Positions 11,758 to 23,907 of a DNA stretch of 64,000 bases are shown piece after piece. The position numbers and the translations under genes were made by a program. The DNA is from Toxonevra muliebris (lineage: Eukaryota > Arthropoda > Insecta > Diptera > Pallopteridae): NCBI GenBank assembly GCA_963691655.1, contig OY829326.1, forward strand, positions 136,852,998 through 136,916,997. The letters run 5' to 3'. Within the stretch, counting starts at the first letter, position 1. Each line of letters opens with the position of its first letter. The notes beneath the pieces were generated by a model. The model searched no databases, was not told the origin of the DNA, and saw only the letters and a list, made by a program, of their open reading frames with translations.

Positions 11758-12080
11758 ATTTTCAATACACTTTCTCCGCTTTTCGCAAGTCTACATCGCC
11801 TAATGTTGATATTATTTCACAATTTTCTTAGGAAAGAAAAAACTATAAACTAAAATAAACTATGCAATAAAAAAAAATACAATAAATAAAAACAATTTTT
11901 GATATGTTCCACTATTCCGTTTTTGATGTAGAAATTATGTGTTGCATACTTTTAGGCTTCAAATATATAAAAAAAAACACACACTTATAAGCTCACACAT
12001 GACATTTAATTTTAATTTCTATCAATTCACTCCACTATAAAATTTCCTTCAGCCCTGAGTAAAAATGTAATCACATCAAA
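11758..12080. repeat. Left arm of a 5-kb inverted repeat
   Basis: Matches the complement of 15545-16853 once two insertions in that arm are skipped. Shared words include GTCTACAT[C/T]GCCTAA, ACTATGCAATAAAA, GAAATTATGTGTTGCATACT and TCTATCAATTCACTCCACTA. Divergence is roughly a tenth to a fifth of positions by eye. Confidence 0.8.
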
Positions 12081-13231
12081 AATTTGGAGCGGAACAACGA
12101 TCACTTTTCTGTATTTATCATATTCGAAAGATGTCCAAGAGTGCTTTTTAGGAAGAGCATTTCCTCAGCAATCGCTTATACAGAAATTCTCTATTTTGGG
12201 GCATTGTACCCTAAAGGATTTATAGTCCTACCTAGCTCCATCAACATATTTCCTCATTCAATGCTTCTACCAAATAATACTTTCTCCTTTATCACATTTG
12301 AATTATGGTCGATAGCAAATTCTGTCACTCTTTGACTTAATTTCTAGGATTGAAGATCCCGAAGAACGTTCCGTCAATAGCACTCTTTCCTTCTCTATAC
12401 CATTAAAAGGCATCCTATTCGACCAGACCATGAAACTCTTATAACTTTTATCAAAATGTCTTGAAATAAGAGTTTTTATCACTTTTATTTTATAAGAGAT
12501 AAAAGTCATGATCAAAAATAAGAGCTTTAAAATAAATTTTTTTTTTAACTTTTAATTTAAACTCTTATTAAAGAACTTTTATTTTAAAAGTAAAATTATT
12601 CACAGCTGTCTTGAAGCACCGGCAAGTATGATCAAAATAAACCAAACCAAATGTTTTGCAAAATTCTTCCAGAATCTTAAACTTTTAAACCCTGAAATCG
12701 TACCCGATCCTTTTTACGAAATATTTATATATATATACATTAGCTTGCCAACGTGATACATGAAATGTGCAAAGTTCGATTTTTTTCTGCTCCCAGTAGA
12801 TTTTCTGAAAGATTATATGTAAAAAATAAGATTTAGGAAAAAATATAGAGGTCTCTAGTGGAAAACACCCAGTCGGTTTTGAATCAAAGGCTTAAAAGCG
12901 GGCTTTAAAAAGGTAAATAGCTTTAATCATTGATAACTTCTAAAATATTGAGTTTTAAGTAATTGTTCCCATCACAATTTTTTTTAAGGATAACTAGGGT
13001 TCTTAAGGATATTTTGTTCTTAAAAAGTTTTGATCTACGAGTGAAATTTAACCATGTTTTCACCGAAAAGCTGTCAATTTTGAACAAAATTTTTTAGCAG
13101 TGCTATTTCCTGTTTAAAACGTTTATATTATTGAGCATTATTTGTAGATGGATTTAAAACCTGTTTTTTTTTTAATGTTTAATCAATTTTTTTGAATTTT
13201 GAGTTCATTTTTAGATAGACGAATCTTTATA
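12081..13231. other. Noncoding interior of the inverted repeat
   Basis: No coding signal. Around 12425-12600 the sequence repeats words such as ACTCTTAT and ACTTTTATTTTA in both orientations, resembling a decayed foldback. Confidence 0.45.
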
Positions 13232-13290
13232 CAGTAGAATCGCGATAATTCGTACCCCGTATTTCGAAAATCTGAACAATTTGCAACAAA
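13232..13290 (+). mobile_element. pogo/Tigger-like element end
   Basis: TA then CAGTAGAATCGCGATAATTC and ACCCCGTATTTCG. The CAGT start, TA flank and AATTCG..ACCCC pattern match the ends at 23910 and 63942. No partner end was found nearby. Confidence 0.4.
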
Positions 13291-13456
13291 CTGTTGGAAA
13301 AAATCGCTTTAATTTGCAAAAATTCCATACATTTGGCCCCTCTACCGTCGCTATATCATACAAATTTAAGATTCTGGAAAAACTTGGAACAATTCTGCGT
13401 AATATTTGGTTGGGTTCATTTTGACCATATTTGCCGCTGTTTCAAGACCGCTGTGT

Positions 13457-14094
13457 ATTAGGGTCTTTCAAGACTTTTATTTTTTAAAATTATTTTAAAA
13501 GTCTTTGAAGACTTTTATTTTTAAAAGTCTTTGAAGATTATTTTTTAAAAAGTCTTTGAAGACTACTGCTTTTTTTATTTCTAGTACTATTTTCTATAAT
13601 TTTTTTCTAGTACTTTTTCCACTACTATTTTGCACTACTATTTTCACTACTATTTCCTACTACTGCTTTCCTGTGATCTTTAACTGGTTTCAAATTGTTT
13701 TTGTAATTTTTAATTTTATATACTAGTAGGAAAAGTGTTTAAGAAAGCAGTCAAAAATATTAGTAGAAAAAGTAGTACAAAATATTAGTAGAAAAACTAG
13801 TTGAAAAAGTGGTAACAAAAATAAGTAAAAAATACTTTTAGAAAATGTAGTATAAAATTTTAGAAAAAACTAGAAAATAGTCAATTGAAGAAGCATCAAA
13901 AAATAGTAAGAAATATGTAGAAGGACTTCAAAGATTTTTATAAATAAAATGTTTCAAAAACTTATAAAAATAAAAATCTTCAAAAACTTTTAAAAACTCT
14001 TAGATGCTAACTTTTTTTATGAAAGTTTGGGAAGACTTTTAACTTTCATTTTTATAATTAAAAGTAATTAAAAGAGTAAGATATTTTCAAGCTC
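13457..14094. mobile_element. Foldback element A
   Basis: The left half repeats TCTTTGAAGACTTTTATTTT several times, then a run of ACTACTATTTTC words (13605-13665). The right half carries the inverted counterparts: GTAGAAAAAGTAGT words (13755-13800), then AAAATCTTCAAAAACTTTTA near 13970-14000. The ends, TCTTTCAAGACTTTTA and the complement of AGTAAGATATTTTCAAGC, are loosely similar. Long arms made of degenerate tandem words are the hallmark of foldback (FB-type) elements. No protein is encoded. Confidence 0.65.
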
Positions 14095-15544
14095 TGATTT
14101 CGACACTATAATTCCTCCAGTTTTAAGAAATATTTATCTTATAAAACCTTTTCAAAAACCCGACTACTTTCCACAATTTCCAATACTTTTTTGATCGATT
14201 CGATAAAAGCAAAAATAAAGAAATGGCAAAAGCTGCTAATAAATTCACATTATCAATTGAATATTTAAATAGAGAAAAGTGTTGCCACTTCCTCTTTTCA
14301 AGATAGTATTTAAATTTTATTTCTATTTTGTGAGAAGTTTGTATGCTCATTTTTCATGTCAATTCAATACTTTTTCCGCTTTTTTTTTGTAATTTTCTAC
14401 ATTTTTATAAATAAATGAACATTGAGTGCGCAGAAATCAGTAGATTTTTTTACAATGACTATGCCACATATGCATGTGGTTTTCTGCACTGAATTTTATT
14501 TTAATTTTTTTCTTCTACTTCTATTTTATATAAACTTTTTTTTTTTGTTTACGATATTTTTTGGAATGACAAATAAATTTAGTGTTTTTTTATAAATTAT
14601 TGCATTTTTTCCATCAATACTAAATTGTGAATCTGTATCAGACGATGAAAGAAAAAATAGTACTATTTACGGTTCAATTGTTACATTTGTGCAGAACAAA
14701 AACGTAATAACATTTTCGGTAGCTGTTTTTATTTTTTGTCATTTTGTCTGTGTTTTTGTTTTTTTTTGCTTTTAATTTTGGTTAACTATTTTGTAAAAAG
14801 AACATTTAAATATTTTTGTATATATTTATTTTTGTGGTTTGGAGTTTCATTTTTGATAAGCCACTTTTGACAGCACAGCAAAAAAAGGAAGCAAAAATGA
14901 AAACAAAAAAAAAAAAAAACGTACGGAAAACAAATTGAAAAATAGCAGTGGTACTCTATGTGTGCGGTATACATATGAATAATTCAAGTGGAAAGTGAGG
15001 TTAACAATATTTAAATGCATATAAATGCGTTTTTAATGTTTATATAGTAGTTGCCGTTGTTTTTTTTTTTTTTTGGTGCAGAAATTGTAAACGGTATTTC
15101 ATTTCAATTAATTGCAGGGATGGTTTTTTGTGTATAGGTCCTCTTTAAAAAAAAAAAACTCGAAACATATTGCGAAATTTTTTGTCAGCCACTAACAACA
15201 AAAAAGTGTTAAAGTATGTATGCGCTTTTAATTGAGTTTCATAAAAAGCACTTATGTAACTTTACAATAAAAAAGAAGGATTTATTTTTAAAAGATGAGC
15301 TGAAATTGCATTAAATTGCAACGTTGCTATTACAAATTCCAAGCATATTTATAAATTCAAACCCACGTTGTTGTAAAAAAAAGAAAAATAAAAACAATTA
15401 GGAATGATAGAATGAAGTTGGTGGGAATATCTGGGCTCATCGCATTAGAAAAAGGAAATGGTGAGAATTATTTGATTAGGAATGAGAAAATCTGTTAGAG
15501 AGAGTAATTTAATTCGTACTCAATGTTTCAATTTTTTTTTTTTT
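14095..15544. other. Noncoding interior of the inverted repeat
   Basis: No coding or element signal was recognised; poly-A and poly-T tracts are frequent. Confidence 0.5.
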
Positions 15545-16853
15545 GATGGGATAACATCTTTACTCGGTGCCGAAAGAAAATTTATAGTGGAGTGAATTGA
15601 TAGAAATTAAAATCAAATGTCACGTCGCTGTCATGTGAGGTTTAATAGTATTTTTTTTTTTTTTATTTAACGAGGAGTAAAAGCATTGAAAGCTAAAGTC
15701 AGTGCGAGACTTCCACCCGCTAAACATCTTCTCTCGTCCGACTGAAAGCTCCTCCCGGAACCACCGTTAAGTATTTCGTCGGGAGGCCGTCTAGAGCATT
15801 ACTGCTCACTCGTCTGTTTTTATTTTTTGCCGGACTTGTTCGTTGCCGTCCGCTGTGGGGCAAGATCGCTGACACCCTGGCTTCTTCGTTCCATGCGTAA
15901 AAACAGCTGCTTTCCAGCCTCCAACTTCGATTAACCGCGACAGCCGTTATTGGTCTGGCAGCGGGATGAAGAGGCGGCTAGAACAAGCGTGAGAGCTAGT
16001 TTTTATAAGAGGGAGTGGTCTCATGAGGTATGAGGTATCGTTTCATGTAAACGCGAGAGGCGTCTAGGTCTCCTTGGCGTTTATTGTTGGCTGCGCCTTT
16101 TTGTTTTAACCAATCTCGTGAAACGGGCGTGGTCTCATTGCAGTCAGGACAATTTGGTCACGCCCTCTCTCTCTGTGGGGTATTTTAGTAGCCTCTTACG
16201 ACAGGCATACCTTACCGTGGGAATATTCTTGCCCACTTCCCGCTTCATAGTATTTGTGAGTTTATAAGTGTGTGTTTTATTATATATTTTACTTTAAGCC
16301 CAAAAGTATGCAACACATAATTTCTGCATCAAAAACGATTGTGGATTATTTTTACTTACTTAATTACTTGTAATAGTGTATAATTCAGAGGTGAATTATA
16401 TTTTTGAAATAGTTAATTATAAAAATAAAAAGCCAATCGAGTTCGATTTTTGTATTATTAAAATAATTTATTTTGTTGGAAAAAATGAAAGTTGAAAATA
16501 TACAAAATATAAAGATCGCGACCGTCACAGTGGAGAATATTCATAAGAATAATAATAAAGAAAAAAAGAATAGAACTAGAAAGGTAGAATTGCGTAGGAA
16601 AAGAAAAGGAAGAGAATAGAAATAGCTTAGAGTAAGTTAGTGTTGGAAAGGGTACCAAACTAAAGGAGATATAAAAATGAAAAGAAATGGAGTAGATGGC
16701 TTGAAAAAATAGTGAAAAAAACTTTAAGTTTTTATTTATTGTATTGTTTTATTGCATAGTTAATAGTTTGTGCTTTCCTAAATTGAAATTGTGCAATAAT
16801 ATAAACATTTAGGCAATGTAGACGTGCCAAAAGCTAACAAAGTGCATTGAAAA
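15545..16853. repeat. Right arm of the 5-kb inverted repeat, with two insertions
   Basis: Complement of 11758-12080, interrupted by a LINE 3' end (15654-16246) and by about 370 bp of unmatched DNA (about 16355-16720). Removing the LINE restores a sequence that lines up with the left arm. Confidence 0.75.
15654..16246 (-). mobile_element. LINE 3' end, with 9-bp target duplication
   Basis: The 9-bp repeat ATAGTATTT flanks the insert (15645-15653 and 16247-16255). A long T run at the left edge is the poly(A) tail read backwards, so the element lies on the minus strand. On that strand it starts with GAATATTCCCACGGTAAGGT, then CTGTCGTAAGAGGCTACT, a motif I recall at the 3' ends of insect non-LTR elements. 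The part near the tail is shared with 48365-49025. It holds no intact frame; the clade is uncertain (R1-like is possible). Confidence 0.75.
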
Positions 16854-16882
16854 AAGAAAATGAAAAAAATTAAAAAACCCCA

Positions 16883-16913
16883 TGCTTAGTGCAAGCATGC
16901 TTAATGCAAGCAT
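16883..16913. repeat. Tandem 15-bp duplication
   Basis: ATGCTTAGTGCAAGC is followed directly by ATGCTTAATGCAAGC. Confidence 0.7.
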
Positions 16914-17098
16914 TGAAATATAAAAACGAAAATTTTTGTAATAAAGTAAACAACAAAGCGTAAAGTATGTAATCACATCATGTGACGAGTGCAGAAGGGA
17001 CTCATTTCAGTTTTTCAGACTGTAACCAATCAATCCAGTAGAATGGGTCAAAAGTGCAAAATGTGATAACATTTTTATAAAAACCAAAACTTATTTAA

Positions 17099-17672
17099 CC
17101 CTCCGTTTGGCACATGTTTCGATAAACTTTGGTTTAGCACATGTGGTCTGGCCAGACCCCTAAGTATTTTCATGAAAATGTATGAGATAATTGCGTTTTT
17201 TGACATGCATAGAAGTGCATTTATATAACATGCAAGTACAAATTTTTAGTTTTTCCATTGTCCCAGTGCCTTTCGCATTTGTTCTATTACATACTCAGGT
17301 AAAAATAAGAACAAAAATGTCAAGTAGAAAACTTGTCTCTTTGTTTATAAATGGAGTGTTGTGATGAAATACGAATAGTATTGGTCTTATTGATTCATCC
17401 AACGCATTTGAAGCAAACAAAGTCCACTTTTGAGTGTTGTTCTCATATAAAATATATGCGGGTCTGGCCCGACCACATGTGCCAAACCGAAGTTTATTCT
17501 TATAACTATCCTTGTATGACTCGGATCTTTAAATTTTTTACAAATATGATAGAAAATTAATATTTAGAAAAATTTACAAAATTTGAAGTCATCATCAGCT
17601 CAATCAAAAATATATTAATATTACAATTGAAATCGAAAAAGGTCAGGCTGGACTCATGTGCAAAAAGGAGGG
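17099..17672. mobile_element. TTAA-type (piggyBac-like) MITE with nested inverted repeats
   Basis: The ends read CCCTCCGTTTGGCACATG and, complemented, CCCTCCTTTTTGCACATG. TTAA precedes the left end (17095-17098) and TTAG follows the right, one base from the TTAA duplication of piggyBac elements. A second, internal pair lies at 17137-17159 and 17460-17482: GCACATGTGGTC then GGCCAGACCC, 23 bases with one mismatch. No transposase is present. Confidence 0.7.
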
Positions 17673-17903
17673 TTAGTATTGCAGTTTTTTCCAAAGAGAG
17701 AGAGAGCGTCGCCATTATAACGTAAAAAAAATAGAATTGATTCTATCTTGGCGACGAGTCGTCACGATTTTGGTTTGAGTATAAAAAATGGGCCATTTTC
17801 GTCACCGTCCCTATTGTGTTCCAACACTTAAGAGGAAGACAGATGGTAGGAATAGCTTGATTGATACTCAATATATACATATATGCATAGACTCTGCTTG
17901 TAA

Positions 17904-18419
17904 CCCTTTCATGCCCGATATTGCCTATAGGGAATATCTTTTGATGTGCCATAAGACAGATGTTTAACAAATTTTACTCGTAATAATAAATGCATTTAGT
18001 TGTGTTAGGTATTCTTCATGTTTTCTGATTGTCGATTATTAGAAATTTCGTTCTCATGTCATTTTTTTCAATTTTTGTCTTTGAAGTCAAGTGAAAAACC
18101 TAAATGCAAATATTTTTCGTAAAATCTTTTCCACTAATTTTTTCAAAAAAAATGCTTTAAACTATTACTCAGCTGATTTTTTTTTTATACAAAATATTTA
18201 TAAAAGACAAAAGAATATGAAAATAAAAAATTGGAGAAAATGGATTATCCAATGATTGTCTACAGCTTCATACCAATGTTTTTTTAACCTTTAATAAACG
18301 ACAAACAAATCTAAATAGAGGTATGAAATTTGGTATCTTGATTGTGTAAGTCTTAAGTAATCATGTTTTCTGCATAAAATCTTTCTACTAAACTCTATTA
18401 AAATTCGGGCATGAAAGGG
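17904..18419. mobile_element. TTAA-type (piggyBac-like) MITE
   Basis: Perfect 15-bp inverted ends, CCCTTTCATGCCCGA, are flanked by GTAA at the left and TTAA at the right. The 516-bp unit has no coding potential. It lies 230 bp from the previous TTAA-type element but the internal sequences differ. Confidence 0.75.
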
Positions 18420-18423
18420 TTAA

Positions 18424-20095
18424 TTGATCAATCGTTGAAGTAGATTTTTGTGAGATCAGAACAAAATCATCTCAATATGCCCAAAATAACTATAATGTTC
18501 TCAACAAGCACAAGCAGCCTTCTCTTCTCTTATTATTCTTTCTTTTTTTTAACCCCAAGCAATATTTTTGACTTTCAATGGTCAGAAAAACATCAATAGA
18601 TTTGGTTTAGAGAAATTCATCGTTTTTGGAAATCTTGTAAAATTTCATCTTAAATTCAATTTTCTATTTATGCCCAAAAAGAGCGCTTTAATAAACATAA
18701 AGCAGCTGTAAAATTTATTACTTATGTATAATAATCATTTTTGTGTGCAAAATAAATTATGAAAATTATATGTAGTTATTCGTTGTATTAGAATAAAAAA
18801 AAATTCAAAAAAAAAAAATAATAAATTTATAACAATGAATAGAAGTAAGGAGAACTAAATTTTGCAACGCTTCTCGCGTAGACGACGACGACAAAAAATA
18901 AATGACATCGTAAATATAATCTTTACGAGCATCTTTGAAAATATTCAATAAATTCAAAATTTCTCACTACATAAAATTGCACACACACACACATACACAC
19001 ACTCAAAGAGAGAAAAAGAGGACTATAAATTCAAAAGACATGATTGCGAAGCTTTTGCTGATATTCTAGGAAAATATTCTGCCATGGGGTTTAATACAAG
19101 AAGACGGCGTAAAAGAAAAGTATCTACTATCACCATAAAGAAAATATATAAAATAAAATTAAAATATACGATAAAAATCATAGGCTCTCTAGGCACTTGG
19201 CACTCACTCGTCTTTCGAGAAAGTACAAGCACTTCATTTATGTATATATTTATTTTAGTAGGTACAAGTTTAGTACAATATAAAGTACATAACAATTCAA
19301 TTAAATATGTATGTCAAGGAAATTTACATTTTGAAGTTGCTTTTATTCTGAGAGGGTTGTAAAATTTGCAAAAAGAAAAATTTTTGGTATGATTTCGATG
19401 GTTTTATATTTGAGTTTCTTAAAATACAAGTAATTGGTGATGATTTATTGCAGCTGCTATAGATGAAAACCAAAAGCGAACAGAAGCGAGAAAGTATTAG
19501 TTGTTTTACAATTAAGATGATATATGTATGTAGATATGTGTCAAAAAATGAGATGCCAACAATTAAAATTTGGTCAACTGGCCGGAAATAGTCAACACTG
19601 CAAAAACCTAAATTCTAAATAGCAGACCTCGTTTGAATACAGTCGTAGCTAGCAACAATAATAAAAATAAGCAACCGAATCAGCTAAGCCGAAGTCAAAA
19701 TTCTGAAAAAAATGGAAAAATAATCCCATTTCCTATTTCTGATTTCTCAATTTTTTTTTAATTTTTCAAAAAAATTTTGATCTAATATGAGATTCATTGA
19801 AGTTTTTCTAGTGTCTATTTAGTTATTGAGCATAAAATCAAGGAGGTTTTTCAAAAAATGTGCAGTGTTTAGATCCAGCGTTGCTTTTTCACAATGAAAA
19901 TATTTTAATATATGTTATAAACAAATTGTAATCGTAAATAGGTTGGCAAAAGCATTTATAGAAAATATGGGATCATAAAATGCTAGAATTAAAAGAAAAG
20001 CGATGAAACGCTTTTAAATTTTTTGACATTTTTAGCTAAATTTTAAAGAATTGTTCAAAAAATTCTACGATTTCGGACCGAAAAATTTATATATA
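18424..20095. other. Noncoding region
   Basis: Nothing recognised apart from a CA run at 18980-19002. Confidence 0.5.
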
Positions 20096-20097
20096 TA

Positions 20098-20591
20098 TTA
20101 GAGGTGATCGAATTGATCTGCGAATTTTTTCGAAACATCGGCTACCCCCTAGAAAGATACTATATTCAATGCTGATCAACTTAGACGAAGAGTGTATGAC
20201 AAAAAAAATTAACTTCAGTCCCCCGATTTTTCGATTGAAGTTTTGAAATCATATTTTAATTACTTTATGTGTTTTTGTTTTTGTTGTGTAGAAAAATATA
20301 TTTTTTCAGTTATCTTTATGGCATTGAAATCAATATAACGGGCCGAGGAATCCGAATATGGCATTAGTTTACTTTTAAAATTGATTCTAAATGGCATCAC
20401 CTTACAATATTTTCTTGAAACTCTTTGTTTTTGTACGTTTTCTTATATAAAATATTGCAAACTTCAATCGAAAAATCGAGGAACTCAAGTTGATTTTTTT
20501 GTCATACAGTCTTCTGCTAAGTTGATCAGCATCAAATATACTATCTTTCTAGGAGGTAACCGATATCTCGAAAAAAATCGATCAACCCTAA
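20098..20591. mobile_element. MITE with about 150-bp inverted ends, TA target
   Basis: The left end runs TTAGAGGTGATCG..., and the complement of the right runs TTAGGGTTGATCG.... Shared blocks include CTAGAAAGATA, GCTGATCAACTTAG, TGTATGACAAAAAAA and CGATTTTTCGATTGAAGTTT. TA lies on both sides. The 494-bp unit is nearly all arm and fits a Tc1/mariner-dependent MITE. Short frames inside it are not genes. Confidence 0.85.
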
Positions 20592-20593
20592 TA

Positions 20594-21500
20594 AAGCAAA
20601 GATATATATCTCAATATATTGAAAAATCCACATACAGAAAATATGACATAATCTAGAATGCTAAATTATTTTAATCATTATCAAGCAAATTTTTCCCGTC
20701 AATGGCTTAGCATAGCCAAAGCCGCGAACTTTGCTTTTTCGCAACGTTTTGCATATAATGGGTTAAGCGAGTATATTAAATTTAATCGAAATGGGTTTAA
20801 CCTCAATGGTAAATCATTATCCAAAATAAAATATCGGACCGAGGAGGAAGGAGACTGGCACTTCATCTTGTTTTTAACTTAGCGCTAGGTTTGTTTTAGT
20901 ATCGAATAAATTATTGTCTTGAGAGTAACGATTTACAAAAAACTAAGTTCAAAAGAAATAGACGTGATATATATAAGGGTTCCCTCTATTGGCGACAGGT
21001 ATTTGTTGGCTACTATTACAGCAATTATGATTTGGATTGTTTTTTAACAAACCCAAAGTGTGAGAAGCGAAGTAGTGCAGTGTTTTAAAACTATTTTATT
21101 TTAATTAAAATGTTTCTGTATGAAAAATATTACATGCGACGACACACCGTAATGGTACCACGTACCAGGTTGGACTGCTCCACCCGTCCCACACTGTGCT
21201 AGATTACATCAAAATTTAATTTTCTAATTTTTGATTTCTATTTAACTATTGAATTTAGTAGAAGAAGTGTTTTTATGTATACCATTTTCTTGAATAAGCG
21301 GCGAAAGTTCAAACATAACCTTTGTCGAGTGAACCTCATAGCGACTTCGGGCTCCAAAATATTCGACTCGCCGAAGGGAAATATTTTCTGTTCCGGTTTG
21401 TGATTTTGAAATGAATAATTTTCAAATCGAGGTTAACCTCGAAAATAAATATTTACCGAGACATTCATGAAAATTTGTAGCATTATAGTGACGCAAAAGA
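20594..21500. other. Noncoding spacer
   Basis: Nothing recognised. A near-palindrome GAGGTTAACCTC lies at about 21429-21440. Confidence 0.5.
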
Positions 21501-21503
21501 TTA

Positions 21504-22038
21504 CACTGTACAACAAAATGGGACTTTAGAACAGTTTCTTAGAGTTGGTCCGGTTTTTCTGTAGTATTTTTGACCGCTGATTACGAATCTGTAAGCTTTT
21601 TTTCGGGTCATGTCAGAGGTCGTGTATAATCGTAACTCTTAGTTTTTTTTTAAATTTGATGATTTGTTTTTGCTTTTCTGCATGAATTATGCAATCTTAG
21701 AAGTTTTGGATGAAAACATAAAATTTTCGTAAAATTGAAATATTTCGTGTGTATTGGTAGAACTTCGTTTTTTTTAAATATACACGCAAAAATTTAAATT
21801 TTATGCCAAAGGTTTTTTTTTTCATTCACAACTCTTACCATAAAATTACATAATTCGTGTAGAAAAGCAAAACAAAAAAAGCCTAACGGAAAATTTTCAT
21901 CCATTTAAAAAAAAAAAACGAATATATATGAACCTAATGTGTCCCGAAAAAAATTTTTACAGATTCGTGATCAGCGACCAAAAATTTTCCAGTTAAAACC
22001 GGGCCATAACTCATATACTATTTTGCTGTTATACAGTG
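21504..22038. mobile_element. MITE with long inverted ends starting CACTG
   Basis: The left end CACTGTACAACAAAATGG pairs with the complement of the right, CACTGTATAACAGCAAAATA. Further inside, blocks such as ACCGCTGATTACGAATCTGT and GGTCGCTGATCACGAATCTGT match across more than 150 bp. TTA abuts both ends, which would be a 3-bp duplication as in CACTA-type elements, though TA also fits. No protein is present. Confidence 0.8.
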
Positions 22039-22041
22039 TTA

Positions 22042-23907
22042 TTAATTTTTATTTGAAATTTTAATAGAGATTAAAAGCCAGTAAGTTTAATTTAAAACCT
22101 TTAAATTCTTGAGTACATTCATTTTTTAAATTTTACTAAATTTTTTGCAATCTATCCCACTGTGAATTCCCTTTCAAGCATACAAAGGGCCACTGAATTT
22201 AGCATTAGGACTAACATACTAGAATAAAAATGACCTAAAATTAACTTACTACATTTTATATATGTAAGTGTATCTCATTTCTTAAAAGGTACCTACTTTT
22301 AAAAAACACAAACCCACGCACAGTATAAAATATTCATAAAAAATGGCACTAAAATGTTAATTACACAAATACAAGTTCAAAATTCTACGCCAGCAAAAAG
22401 ACAAACAAGAATTGCAAATTTAAAATTTTCACGCAGCTGGAATCAAAATTTAAAAAAAAATAACTTAAAGAAGGGAGAAGAAAAAACTCACAAAAGAGGG
22501 AAGAATAAATAAATAAAAAAAAAAGACCACACACACACTCGCGGGTTCTCGTACTCCAAAAGTGCACCACTTAATTTAAGCAGAGAGAAGAAGTTCGTTT
22601 GCAGAACAGCGTCGCATGTATGCAAATAAGTATGAGTAGTAAAAGAGTAAAAGAAACAAAAAAGGTATTATACACTGCATGAAAATTACTGCACAAAAAA
22701 TGAAACAAAAAATGCATGAGAGTAGATTTCTTAAAAAAATTATCATATTCATAAGAGTTTCATATGAAAGCTAAAAAGAATAAAAGAGTACAGAAAAAAA
22801 AGTAAGTAGAAAACAAAATACTGCACTGCATTTTTGTCTTCAACATTCATTAACAACAAAGAAAGGCAAGCAACAACGACTGCAAAAAAAAAAAGGAAGT
22901 TTCTTTGGCTTTCCTGCTAAAATACTTAAATGTTACAATCCTTATTTTTACATTTAGACTTCCTACTACTCTTTAGTGTGTGTAGGTACTTTGTAAGGGT
23001 ACAGCAGAAAGAACATGCTACTTTTTCACTCCCGCATAATTGAACACGTATTCATGTTGCACAATATGCGATATATGCACGAAAAGTATGTAATATATTA
23101 TTTTGTTTTTGTTAAGGTTCATTTTTAATACAGAAGCAGGTTTCGTAACCTTAAGATATACATACTTACTTCTACTTCTAGCTGTTTAAACAAAATGCTT
23201 TTCAGCTTGTGTTAAGTATTAGAAATACGAAGTAGTGTAGTTGCGACAATTTCCAAGGCTTGGAATATTTTTTATTTAGCATTTTTGGATAATAAGAAAT
23301 TTTAAGTTGCTTTATTTAAGAAAACATTGTGGTGTTATATACAGTTAAATACAATTTCTTGCAAAATACTCTGTTTGTTTTTTTTTTTTTTTGTTTCTTC
23401 TCAAAATCAATTAAATTCTACATACATATGTAACAAGAAATACAAAAAAATCATGTTAATCCTTTGCTTTTCTTAAAATATGCTAATTTTTAAAGAGCAA
23501 AACTCTTAAAAGCATTTCATTGTTTGTACATCTTATGAATAAAATTCTTTACTTCCGATATGTATCTTTATTTTTTTGTGCTCATCTTGACAAAAAAAAA
23601 AACAAAACAAAAAGTTTGTACACTGTATTTAAAATACATTTATGTCTAAATTTCGTATGTAATCGATACTTTAGCATCTTTACAATTTGCACAATAAACA
23701 TTTAACAAAATATACACAAAAAACATTATACAGTATTTAAATATGTCACACAATGGGGCAGAAAAGCAAATCGATCATAATCTAACAGTAACGGTAGTCT
23801 GACACAGCGTTGTAATAAAATGTATTATTATATCACTGAGAGAAATCGAGGCTTAGAAACTGACTTAGTAGGCAAAAATCGATGAATTTCTCAATAAAAA
23901 CGAATAC
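22042..23907. other. Noncoding region
   Basis: No coding or element signal recognised. Confidence 0.5.

Noticed and set aside
17351..17560. 69-codon frame
   Set aside because: Lies across the inner inverted repeat of a TTAA-type MITE and has no motif.
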